A DNA stretch of 6,616 bases from Candidatus Fermentibacteraceae bacterium (GTDB lineage: Bacteria; Fermentibacterota; Fermentibacteria; Fermentibacterales; JCC-6). The DNA is taken from assembly GCA_029932015.1 (NCBI GenBank), contig JAOZQW010000125.1, forward strand, positions 1-6,616, given 5' to 3'. The translations under genes were made by a program, and so were the position numbers. This document shows, one piece after another, positions 1 through 5,512 of the stretch; the first letter of the stretch is position 1, and each line of letters opens with the position of its first letter. The notes beneath the pieces were generated by a model. That model was not told the origin of the DNA, did not search any database, and saw only the letters and a list, made by a program, of their open reading frames with translations.

Positions 1-315
1 ATCACCAGACTCGAGTCTCGTCAGTGCTTCCAGCATGTCCGGCTCCAGTTCCTCTCCCATCTGATCAGCCATACGCCTGATCGCCCCGGCCATTGCCCTG
101 GGATCCTCCTCATCAAGTCCTGCAAGCATGGGATCATCTCCGATATCGTCAGGTGAGGAACTCGAGGAGGCAACTGAGAAGCTGCTCATCACCCTTTTCA
201 AGCCCGTTCCGCAGGAGGGGCACACAGGCGCATCGATCTCAGTTCCCGATGAAGCGCGAATCAGGAATTGGAAGATAGTGTTGCAGTCAGCGCAGTAATA
301 CTCGTATATGGGCAT
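1..315 (-). CDS. FmdB-family zinc-ribbon protein (C-terminus cut by window edge)
   Basis: The protein opens with MPIYEYYC, the usual start of FmdB-type putative regulatory zinc-ribbon proteins. Four cysteines form two knuckles, C8-x2-C11 and C32-x2-C35, expected to hold one zinc. A serine-rich linker follows (residues 44-54), then an acidic stretch and a predicted helix (about 72-103) ending in a LESGD-like pattern that such proteins often carry near the C-terminus. At least 105 residues are visible and no stop is reached. Two ATGs overlap here, at 318 and 315. I chose 315 because GGGAG (322-326) lies 6 nt upstream of it but only 3 nt from the other, and because family members start MPIYEY. 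The start shares one base with the pdxT stop (TGATG), implying translational coupling. The biochemical role of the family is not established; a regulatory or metal-linked role is inferred. Confidence is high for the family and low for function. Confidence 0.85.
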   Translation of the reverse strand, partial: MPIYEYYCADCNTIFQFLIRASSGTEIDAPVCPSCGTGLKRVMSSFSVASSSSSPDDIGDDPMLAGLDEEDPRAMAGAIRRMADQMGEELEPDMLEALTRLESGD

Positions 316-911
316 CATATTCTCCCAGGAAGGATGCCGATGCTCTCGAAGAACAGCCTGTGAAGGGAGGTATCAGTTGTGAGCTCAGGATGAAAGGACG
401 AGAGCCACAGATTGCCCTGCCTCAGAAGAACCGGTCCCTCCGAGAGTTCAGCAAGGATCTCGACCTTATCAGACAGTGGCTCAAGCAGAGGTGCTCGAAT
501 GAAGAGGCCGGGGAACGGTGCATCAAGCCCCTTGATATTCAGATACCTGATAAAACTCCTGGTCTGCCTTCCAAATCGATTTCGTACACTCCTGACTGAT
601 GCCAGACGCAGGCTCTCCTGGGTGCAGGCATGCTCCACTTCGGAGACTTCTGACGAGAGGAGTACTGCTCCCGCACATGTGCCGAGTATTGGGAGTCCCG
701 CCTGCCCGAGTTCTCGTACAGGTGTGGTCAGACCCCACCTGTCCATCAGTGATATCAGAGTTGTGGATTCACCTCCGGGAAGAAGGAGGGCGGAGATGCC
801 CTCGAGCTGTTCGTGTGTGCGAATTTGAATTGTGTCCAACCCGAGCGATCCAGTCATTGCACAGTGTTCCGAGACCCCGCCCTGGAGAGCGAGGACACCA
901 ACCGGTGACAT
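315..911 (-). CDS. pdxT: Pyridoxal 5'-phosphate synthase, glutaminase subunit PdxT
   Basis: This class I glutamine amidotransferase hydrolyses glutamine and channels ammonia to PdxS in the cytosolic PLP synthase complex. At 198 residues it has normal family length. Visible landmarks are GVLALQGG (5-12), LPGGESTT (44-51, oxyanion and glutamine-binding loop), GTCAG with the nucleophile C79, RNRFGRQ (usually RNAFGRQ), FIRAP, and FHPEL with the other triad members H174 and E176. All three catalytic residues are present, so the enzyme should be active. The ATG lies 5 nt after the pdxS stop. There is no strong Shine-Dalgarno at the usual distance (AGAGG sits about 12 nt upstream, inside the pdxS end), so translation probably depends on ribosomes arriving from pdxS. 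The downstream zinc-ribbon gene starts within its stop codon. Identification is secure. Confidence 0.96.
   Translation of the reverse strand: MSPVGVLALQGGVSEHCAMTGSLGLDTIQIRTHEQLEGISALLLPGGESTTLISLMDRWGLTTPVRELGQAGLPILGTCAGAVLLSSEVSEVEHACTQESLRLASVRSVRNRFGRQTRSFIRYLNIKGLDAPFPGLFIRAPLLEPLSDKVEILAELSEGPVLLRQGNLWLSSFHPELTTDTSLHRLFFESIGILPGRI
322..326 (-). promoter_or_regulatory. Ribosome binding site of the zinc-ribbon gene
   Basis: GGGAG on the minus strand lies within the last codons of pdxT, 6 nt before ATG 315 and 3 nt before ATG 318. The spacing favours the start that gives MPIYEY. Confidence 0.6.
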
Positions 912-916
912 AGCGG

Positions 917-1810
917 TTACCAGCCTCTATCCGCCATCCGCTCATCCTCGGAAAGAGTGGAGATATTGATCCCCACCATGGCCTCTCCAAGGTTCATGGA
1001 TACTTCAGCAAGGACTTCCGGTGCATCGAAGCGGCTGACCGCCTCGACAATTGCTCTTGCACGCTTAGCTGGTTCGCCGCTCTTGAATATTCCGCTGCCA
1101 ACGAACACACCGTCCATACCAAGCTGCATCATGAGAGCTGCATCTGCAGGTGTCGCCACTCCGCCAGCTGCGAAGTTGACGACAGGCAGGCATCCATCCT
1201 CATGTATGCGGCATACAAGGTCGTACGGTGCCCCCATGTACTTGGCTGTGCTCATCAATTCTTCCCGCGGCATGGCTTTAATCTGCTTGATCTCTCCGAG
1301 AACAGCTCTTGCATGTCTCACAGCTTCCACGACATTGCCGGTGCCTGCCTCACCCTTTGTCCTTATCATCGCTGCTCCCTCGCCGATGCGCCTGAGCGCT
1401 TCACCGAGATTCGTAGCACCGCAGACAAAAGGAACGCTGAATGAGTGCTTATCCACATGATTGTTCTCATCTGCGGGTGTAAGAACTTCAGACTCATCGA
1501 TGTAGTCTATCTCGAGAGATTCCAGTATCTGGGCTTCGACGAAATGTCCTATCCTGCACTTGGCCATTACCGGGATATCAACAGTTTCCTGAATCCTGCG
1601 AATTATGCCAGGGTCCGACATACGGGCTACGCCACCCTCGATCCGGATATCAGCCGGCACCCTTTCGAGTGCCATGACCGCGACTGCTCCGGCATCCTGG
1701 GCAATACGTGCCTGCTCTGGGGTAACCACATCCATGATGACGCCGCCCTTGAGCATTCTCGCCAGACCGGACTTGGCGTCCCAGGAGCCCTCAATTCTCT
1801 TCTCATTCAT
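917..1810 (-). CDS. pdxS: Pyridoxal 5'-phosphate synthase, lyase subunit PdxS
   Basis: This is the (beta/alpha)8-barrel subunit that builds PLP from ribose 5-phosphate, glyceraldehyde 3-phosphate and ammonia supplied by PdxT. The 297-residue length is typical. Key features are MDVV with D27, VMAKCRIGH with K84 (the first imine-forming lysine), MIRTKGEAGTGN with K152 (the second, swinging lysine), the phosphate-binding NFAAGG and FVGSGIF segments, and the C-terminal ERMADRGW, which matches the family's usual ending. The ATG at 1810 is chosen over an in-frame TTG at 1837. It is preceded by GAAGGA (1815-1820) with 4 nt spacing, and family members begin near this point. Its first 8 nt overlap the end of the upstream secreted-protein gene in another frame. 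pdxT follows after 5 nt. The PdxS/PdxT route means PLP is made without deoxyxylulose 5-phosphate. Confidence 0.97.
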   Translation of the reverse strand: MNEKRIEGSWDAKSGLARMLKGGVIMDVVTPEQARIAQDAGAVAVMALERVPADIRIEGGVARMSDPGIIRRIQETVDIPVMAKCRIGHFVEAQILESLEIDYIDESEVLTPADENNHVDKHSFSVPFVCGATNLGEALRRIGEGAAMIRTKGEAGTGNVVEAVRHARAVLGEIKQIKAMPREELMSTAKYMGAPYDLVCRIHEDGCLPVVNFAAGGVATPADAALMMQLGMDGVFVGSGIFKSGEPAKRARAIVEAVSRFDAPEVLAEVSMNLGEAMVGINISTLSEDERMADRGW

Positions 1811-2288
1811 TGTATCCTTCTTCCGTAAGCCTGACAAACAGATTTAGTTCAGCAATGCTCCAGAGGGAATCGGCTTCGAGTATGCTTAGCTCCATCTGAA
1901 CACAGAGTGCGCTATCTGGGAGAGGGGTCTCATGGTATCTTCTCTGCAGTGAACCGAAGACCTCCAGGTACTCCCTGGATCTTGTCAGATAAACCTCCCA
2001 GAAACGTACAGGGAACGCTGAACCCGCATCATGCTCAATGTCTTTAGCCTCGTCCAGAACTGCTTTAGTTCGAAGCCATGCGGCATCCAGCACCCATAAC
2101 CTGATGGGAGTGTCATCTCTGACCGGGCATTCGGGAACTGCTTCCAGATAGGCATCCAGCAATCCTGAAACCTCTCTGTCCAGAGCGAGGAGAAAATCAA
2201 GCGAGAACTCCTCCACTGCCAGTCCATGCGAGGGCCAGGCGAGGAGCGCGAGAAGCAGAGCGGTAACGCTAATTCTATTCAGATTCAT
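1803..2288 (-). CDS. Predicted secreted or periplasmic helical protein, unknown family
   Basis: I do not recognise this protein. From ATG 2288 it has 161 residues and starts with a typical Sec signal peptide: Asn/Arg-containing N-region, hydrophobic core at residues 8-18, and a likely cleavage after GLA (A24/V25). The mature part is rich in Leu, Glu and Trp with few Gly, so probably all-helical, and has two cysteines (C54, C129) that could form a disulfide outside the cytoplasm. It lacks a lipobox and further membrane segments. The start is uncertain: ATG 2336 in the same frame would add 16 residues before the signal peptide, and neither ATG has a strong Shine-Dalgarno. I prefer 2288 because it gives a compact signal peptide. 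The gene is first in the pdxS-pdxT-zinc-ribbon run, and its TGA lies inside pdxS (8-nt overlap), so the two are probably translationally coupled. Function unknown. Confidence 0.75.
   Translation of the reverse strand: MNLNRISVTALLLALLAWPSHGLAVEEFSLDFLLALDREVSGLLDAYLEAVPECPVRDDTPIRLWVLDAAWLRTKAVLDEAKDIEHDAGSAFPVRFWEVYLTRSREYLEVFGSLQRRYHETPLPDSALCVQMELSILEADSLWSIAELNLFVRLTEEGYNE
1815..1820 (-). promoter_or_regulatory. Ribosome binding site of pdxS
   Basis: On the minus strand GAAGGA lies 4 nt before ATG 1810. It sits inside the final codons of the upstream secreted-protein gene and decides the pdxS start in favour of ATG 1810 over TTG 1837. Confidence 0.65.
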
Positions 2289-2325
2289 TACAGAAGGAAT
2301 ATAGATAGTAGGGGCTGGATTTTCA

Positions 2326-2347
2326 ATGACACTCATCGACCTGTCAT
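2326..2347. repeat. Operator-like dyad in the divergent intergenic region
   Basis: ATGACA (2326-2331) and TGTCAT (2342-2347) form a perfect 6-bp inverted repeat around a 10-bp centre. It lies just downstream of the candidate minus-strand promoter, between the two divergent genes for small exported proteins. That suits a repressor site, but a 6-bp dyad may be chance. Confidence 0.3.
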
Positions 2348-2354
2348 GTTCATC

Positions 2355-2382
2355 GTTATCCTATTAGGTTCCTGTTGTTCAA
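2355..2382 (-). promoter_or_regulatory. Candidate promoter for the secreted-protein/pdxST run
   Basis: Read on the minus strand, TTGAAC (2377-2382) and GATAAC (2355-2360) are separated by 16 nt. Each matches the sigma-70 consensus at four of six positions. The start point would fall near 2348, upstream of both possible starts of the secreted-protein gene. Such matches occur by chance, and the organism's own consensus is unknown. Confidence 0.3.
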
Positions 2383-2402
2383 GGTGTGATTTGCTTCATT
2401 CG

Positions 2403-2408
2403 AAAGGG
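2403..2408 (+). promoter_or_regulatory. Ribosome binding site selecting a TTG start
   Basis: AAAGGG with a 7-nt spacer precedes TTG 2416. This spacing is far better than that of the upstream in-frame GTG 2386, and it places the signal peptide directly at the N-terminus. Confidence 0.6.
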
Positions 2409-2415
2409 AAAACTC

Positions 2416-2787
2416 TTGAAAGCCGCTTCTGCACTAGTGCTGGCCGCAGTGATATCCAGTACCGCAGGGATCGTAGAGGATCTGCAGTCGATCGGTGTTC
2501 CTGTCCTCTCGGCCGAGACGAATGACAGCATGCTCGTAGTAACCATGACCGGCTCACTTTCCGAAGGTGATTCGCTTCTTAAGAACTACGGTGGAGTGTT
2601 CTTTACTCTTGTGGACAGCATTACCGGCGGATGGGATGTATGCGGGGTGCAGGTATGCCTTGAGGAGGCAGATCTCATCTTCAGGAAATGCGATATGTTC
2701 GAGATGCTGACTGAAGTGGCAAACCTTGCAGATGATGATATCATCGCTGACTGGGTGCTTGATAATACAAGAGTGTTTCACCACTGA
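2416..2787 (+). CDS. Small predicted exported protein, unknown family (TTG start)
   Basis: I do not recognise this protein. The frame is open from GTG 2386, but TTG 2416 is the better start. AAAGGG (2403-2408) lies 7 nt upstream of it, and the resulting 123-residue product begins with a short Sec-like signal peptide: one Lys, a hydrophobic core at residues 3-13, and possible cleavage after S-T-A (A17). The GTG would have only 1 nt between AAGG and the start. The mature part looks mixed alpha/beta: a beta-strand-like segment (39-45), a serine/glycine turn, a helix-like stretch (53-68), then GGWDVCGVQVC, and an acidic C-terminal half. It has three cysteines (C76, C81, C92). The gene is divergent from the secreted-protein/pdxST run and convergent with the sugar transferase, with 19 nt between stops and no obvious terminator. 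Function unknown; that it is coding is likely but not certain. Confidence 0.65.
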   Translation: MKAASALVLAAVISSTAGIVEDLQSIGVPVLSAETNDSMLVVTMTGSLSEGDSLLKNYGGVFFTLVDSITGGWDVCGVQVCLEEADLIFRKCDMFEMLTEVANLADDDIIADWVLDNTRVFHH

Positions 2788-2806
2788 GCTGAACAGGGGA
2801 TGAACT

Positions 2807-4261
2807 CTATATCCCGCCTCGACCAAATAGCATTACCGGGAAAGTCTTCAGTATCAGTCTGATGTTGACTCCGTCAGATCTTGACATCACATAGACAAAA
2901 TCGAGAAACTGCGCCTTTTCGAAGTCCAGGCGGCTCCGTGCATAGACCTGCCAGATTCCTGTCAGTCCCGGTTTTACATTGAAGCGCTGCCTCAGCCAGT
3001 CCTTGTCGTAGTACTGCAGTTCATAATCGATGCAGGGTCTGGGACCTACGGTGCTCATCTCACCCTTGAGCACACTGAACATCTGGGGCAGCTCATCAAG
3101 GGAGGTCTTTCTGATGAACCTCCCGATCGGCGTTACAGCAGTGGTATCGACCTGTTTGAAGACCTTCTCCGCTCCCTCGCCCTCCGCAGCGGCACCTTCG
3201 ACATACTTCCGGAAGTATGCTTCATGCTCCTGGCGCTTCTGGTTGGCATCATTCCGCATTGAACGGAATTTCAGGAACTTGAAAGGCTTCAGGTTGAGTC
3301 CTATACGGCTCTGTTCGAAGAGCACGCCCCCAGGACTTGTCAATTTTACCGCCAATGCAATTATAAGCATAAGAGGGGAGAAGATCAGGATCCCGATCGA
3401 GGAGAGAATGATATCCATTGCACGCCAGACTCCTTCAGCGGTGCGGGACCACTCCTTGCTGTAGAAGGTAAGTGCTCCGAAGTTCTTGAAGCTCAGCCAG
3501 GGATCGAAATAACCGAGTTCGGGTATCCTCCAGGAAAAGATGGAGAAAGGGATGCCTGCCCTCCGTGCATGCATGGAGAACCTGGCGATGAAACTGAAAT
3601 CCTCATCATCGAAGATCATCACGAACTCGGCCGCACCGGTTTCCTTCATCACTGCTCTGATCTGGTCGAAACGGGCATCGGGATCATCGGCCACTTCGCC
3701 TCTATGGATCCTGATCTTGAGTATCTGTCGGTTGATCGGTGATCTGCTCAGGGCACGCATGATCCGGAGTCCAGTTTCAGATGGTCCGAATATCACAGTA
3801 CTGATAGTGACGAAACGTGTAAGGCGGAGGAGATTAGTAAAGAACCAGGGGACAAGGATGATCCTGCACAGAACGCTGAGAATTGTCCAGAAGAGGAGGA
3901 ACAACAGTATCGCTATTCTGCTGCTCACGAATATCCTGACTGGGAAGTGGGTGAGGAACTGTATAATGATGTAGGCTGACGCACTTATCAGAATGAGTCT
4001 GAGCGTCCTGTATGTGTTCATCATCCTGTTGACCGTGGTTCGTATGGCATACAGGTTCTCCACCATCGAGAACAGCATCTGGAGAATGGCGAAGAAGACC
4101 CATGTCAGGGCCATTGCCGACAAAGGTACTGCACTGGTGTTGAGAGTGCCGAATCTCAGAAGTACTGACAGAATAATAGCGACGGCCAGTATCACGAAAT
4201 CCACCAGGATGAGCGTGATGAAATACATTCTGTTCAGGAAGAACCCACGCTTCAGTGGCAC
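2807..4261 (-). CDS. Polyprenyl-phosphate sugar-1-phosphate transferase (WcaJ/WbaP-like PNPT)
   Basis: This inner-membrane enzyme should transfer a sugar 1-phosphate from a nucleotide sugar to undecaprenyl phosphate, the first step in making a polysaccharide repeat unit. The 484 residues show four N-terminal membrane helices (about 14-36, 48-66, 87-105, 115-138), a Rossmann-like middle domain (about 152-265), a re-entrant membrane helix with the Ser-Pro break at S295-P296, and the C-terminal bacterial sugar-transferase domain. Motifs are FEQSRIG (315-321), KFRSM (331-335), KTSLDELPQ with the catalytic D389-E390 pair, GPRP (406-409) and VKPGLTGIWQV (429-439). About 50 residues separate KFRSM from TSLDELPQ, longer than I recall for WcaJ (about 30); the extra piece is charged and Ala/Glu/Gly-rich. 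GTG 4261 follows AAGGAG by 5 nt. The gene directly follows the aminotransferase. The sugar substrate cannot be told from sequence. Confidence 0.93.
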   Translation of the reverse strand: MPLKRGFFLNRMYFITLILVDFVILAVAIILSVLLRFGTLNTSAVPLSAMALTWVFFAILQMLFSMVENLYAIRTTVNRMMNTYRTLRLILISASAYIIIQFLTHFPVRIFVSSRIAILLFLLFWTILSVLCRIILVPWFFTNLLRLTRFVTISTVIFGPSETGLRIMRALSRSPINRQILKIRIHRGEVADDPDARFDQIRAVMKETGAAEFVMIFDDEDFSFIARFSMHARRAGIPFSIFSWRIPELGYFDPWLSFKNFGALTFYSKEWSRTAEGVWRAMDIILSSIGILIFSPLMLIIALAVKLTSPGGVLFEQSRIGLNLKPFKFLKFRSMRNDANQKRQEHEAYFRKYVEGAAAEGEGAEKVFKQVDTTAVTPIGRFIRKTSLDELPQMFSVLKGEMSTVGPRPCIDYELQYYDKDWLRQRFNVKPGLTGIWQVYARSRLDFEKAQFLDFVYVMSRSDGVNIRLILKTFPVMLFGRGGI

Positions 4262-4266
4262 AGCTG

Positions 4267-4272
4267 CTCCTT
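4267..4272 (-). promoter_or_regulatory. Ribosome binding site of the sugar transferase, overlapping a stop codon
   Basis: AAGGAG on the minus strand begins within the TAA stop of the aminotransferase gene (4271-4273) and lies 5 nt before GTG 4261. It fixes the start of the sugar transferase and ties the two genes into one translational unit. Confidence 0.8.
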
Positions 4273-5416
4273 AGCTGGAGAAGAATTCCCCGATTGCGTT
4301 CACAACTTCAATCTGCTGGGTTTCTGTCAGGCCGGGGAACATCGGCAAAGTGATGTTGCGGGAGCTGTTGTACTCAGCATTCGGATAATCACCCTTGGCT
4401 CCTCCAAGGTACGAATACGCCGGTTGAGTATGAAGCGGGTATGGATAGTGCAATCCTGATGCCACGCCTCTCTCACCGAGGAACTCCCTCAGCTTATCCC
4501 TGTCCGGCGTGTGCATTGCATACAGATGGTAGACATGTCTGACACCGGGATCCTCTGATGGCAGTTCAAGCGGGAATCCTGAAAGGAGCTCATTGTACTT
4601 CGCCGCTGCCTGGCGCCGCTGATCGTTCCACCTTGTGATGTGTCCGCACTTGATACCGAGCACAGCACCCTGGAAGGCGGACATCCTGTAGTTGTGACCG
4701 ATGAGATCATAGAAGTACTTTTCCCTCGAGCCATGATCCCGGAGCATTCTCAGAATACGGGCGAGATCATCTGAATTAGTGGTAACCGCTCCGCCTTCAC
4801 CGAAGGCACCCATGTTTTTGCCCGGATAGAAGCTGAAAGCAGCAGCAGTGCCGAAACTACCCGCAGGTCTTCCGTCCCTTGATGCGTCATGTGCCTGGCA
4901 GGCGTCCTCGAAGAGCAGGAGACCATGCCGGTCGGCGATCTCCTCGAACGCAGCCATATCAGCTGGCTGTCCGTAGAGATCTACGGCGAGGATGCCGCGG
5001 ATAACCGCACCTGATCGGGGATCTAGCAGTCGGCCGCCGGACTCGCATTCCTTCAGGAACTGCTCGACCTTCGAAGGTGAAAGGTTATAACTTCCTTTAT
5101 CGACATCAACGAAGATGGGGACATGTCCGGAAAGAACTATGCCCTCGGCTGATGCGGTGAATGTATTCGGCGGGAGGATGATTCCGCTTCCGGGTTCCAG
5201 GTCTGATGCCCAGATCATCATGTGAACCGCCGCAGTCCCGCTGGCAACAGCGACACAGTGCTTCGTCCCGGCTATCGCAGCAAAAGCCTCCTCGAAGGCA
5301 GCGACCTTGGGTCCAAGTACATAATAGCAGGAATCCAGTATCTCATCGAACTCGGGTCGGACCTCGTCCTTGATCTCTTCGTAAAGCGAGTGCAGGTCAA
5401 GAAATGGAACGGACAT
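4271..5416 (-). CDS. DegT/DnrJ/EryC1/StrS-family sugar aminotransferase
   Basis: This cytosolic PLP enzyme should move an amino group, usually from glutamate, to a keto sugar bound to a nucleotide. From ATG 5416 it has 381 residues, normal for the family. Landmarks are VPFLDL at the N-terminus, SGTAA (59-63, cofactor phosphate binding), PPNTF (82-86), EDACQAH with D171 and H176 near the pyridine ring, SFYPGKN with K200 as the Schiff-base lysine, GEGGAV, and NYRMSAFQ. The start is supported by AAAGGA (5423-5428) 6 nt upstream. A longer in-frame form from GTG 5530 would run into the divergent gene. The N-terminal VPFLDL and the PGKNMGAFGEGG region recall 3-amino-3,6-dideoxyhexose transaminases such as FdtB/QdtB, but substrate assignment is a guess. 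The membrane sugar transferase follows in the same transcript, so the amino sugar is probably for a surface glycan. Confidence 0.93.
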   Translation of the reverse strand: MSVPFLDLHSLYEEIKDEVRPEFDEILDSCYYVLGPKVAAFEEAFAAIAGTKHCVAVASGTAAVHMMIWASDLEPGSGIILPPNTFTASAEGIVLSGHVPIFVDVDKGSYNLSPSKVEQFLKECESGGRLLDPRSGAVIRGILAVDLYGQPADMAAFEEIADRHGLLLFEDACQAHDASRDGRPAGSFGTAAAFSFYPGKNMGAFGEGGAVTTNSDDLARILRMLRDHGSREKYFYDLIGHNYRMSAFQGAVLGIKCGHITRWNDQRRQAAAKYNELLSGFPLELPSEDPGVRHVYHLYAMHTPDRDKLREFLGERGVASGLHYPYPLHTQPAYSYLGGAKGDYPNAEYNSSRNITLPMFPGLTETQQIEVVNAIGEFFSS

Positions 5417-5422
5417 CTGGAA

Positions 5423-5428
5423 TCCTTT
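5423..5428 (-). promoter_or_regulatory. Ribosome binding site of the aminotransferase
   Basis: AAAGGA on the minus strand precedes ATG 5416 by 6 nt. This is the site that excludes the longer start at 5530. Confidence 0.75.
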
Positions 5429-5454
5429 CGGGCAGAGGGGTATATAAATACTGC

Positions 5455-5483
5455 ATTGTATTCTACTACTATCCGCTTGTCCG
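5455..5483 (-). promoter_or_regulatory. Candidate promoter of the aminotransferase operon
   Basis: On the minus strand CGGACA (5478-5483, four of six consensus matches) and TACAAT (5455-5460, five of six) are separated by 17 nt. The transcript would start near 5448, leaving a 5' leader of about 32 nt that contains the ribosome site at 5423-5428. An AT-rich segment at 5441-5449 offers an alternative -10. Confidence 0.45.
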
Positions 5484-5505
5484 GTCATTCCCACCCCGGT
5501 AGATT
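5477..5505 (+). promoter_or_regulatory. Candidate promoter of the divergent membrane-protein gene
   Basis: TTGTCC (5477-5482) and TAGATT (5500-5505) are separated by 17 nt, each matching four of six consensus positions. The predicted start of transcription is 5512-5513, on the ATG itself, so the mRNA would be leaderless. The -35 shares bases with the opposing promoter's -35. Confidence 0.3.
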
Positions 5506-5511
5506 TCCGGG
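5495..5511 (+). repeat. Short GC-rich inverted repeat before the start codon
   Basis: CCCGG (5495-5499) and CCGGG (5507-5511) flank a 7-nt loop directly ahead of ATG 5513. If transcribed it could form a small hairpin; if the transcript is leaderless it acts only as DNA. It contains no ribosome site. Confidence 0.35.
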
Positions 5512-5512
5512 C

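Noticed and set aside
957..1460. Long open frame on the plus strand opposite pdxS (167 codons).
   Set aside because: It is wholly antisense to a well-conserved gene with all its motifs. The translation resembles no family, and the openness follows from pdxS codon usage.
1811..1837. Longer pdxS start at TTG 1837.
   Set aside because: ATG 1810 has its own ribosome site and gives the normal family length of 297 residues.
2788..2806. Terminator between the convergent genes.
   Set aside because: The 19-bp gap has no stem-loop or T-run. Termination must occur inside the opposing genes or by another mechanism.
3030..3974. Two plus-strand open frames opposite the sugar transferase (3030-3464 and 3540-3974).
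   Set aside because: They are antisense shadows of a strongly supported gene, and their translations show no recognisable domain.
5222..5512. N-terminal extension of the membrane-protein gene back to ATG 5222.
   Set aside because: It lies antisense to the start of the aminotransferase and covers its promoter. The translation is unlike the membrane protein, and the natural start with THIS is at 5513.
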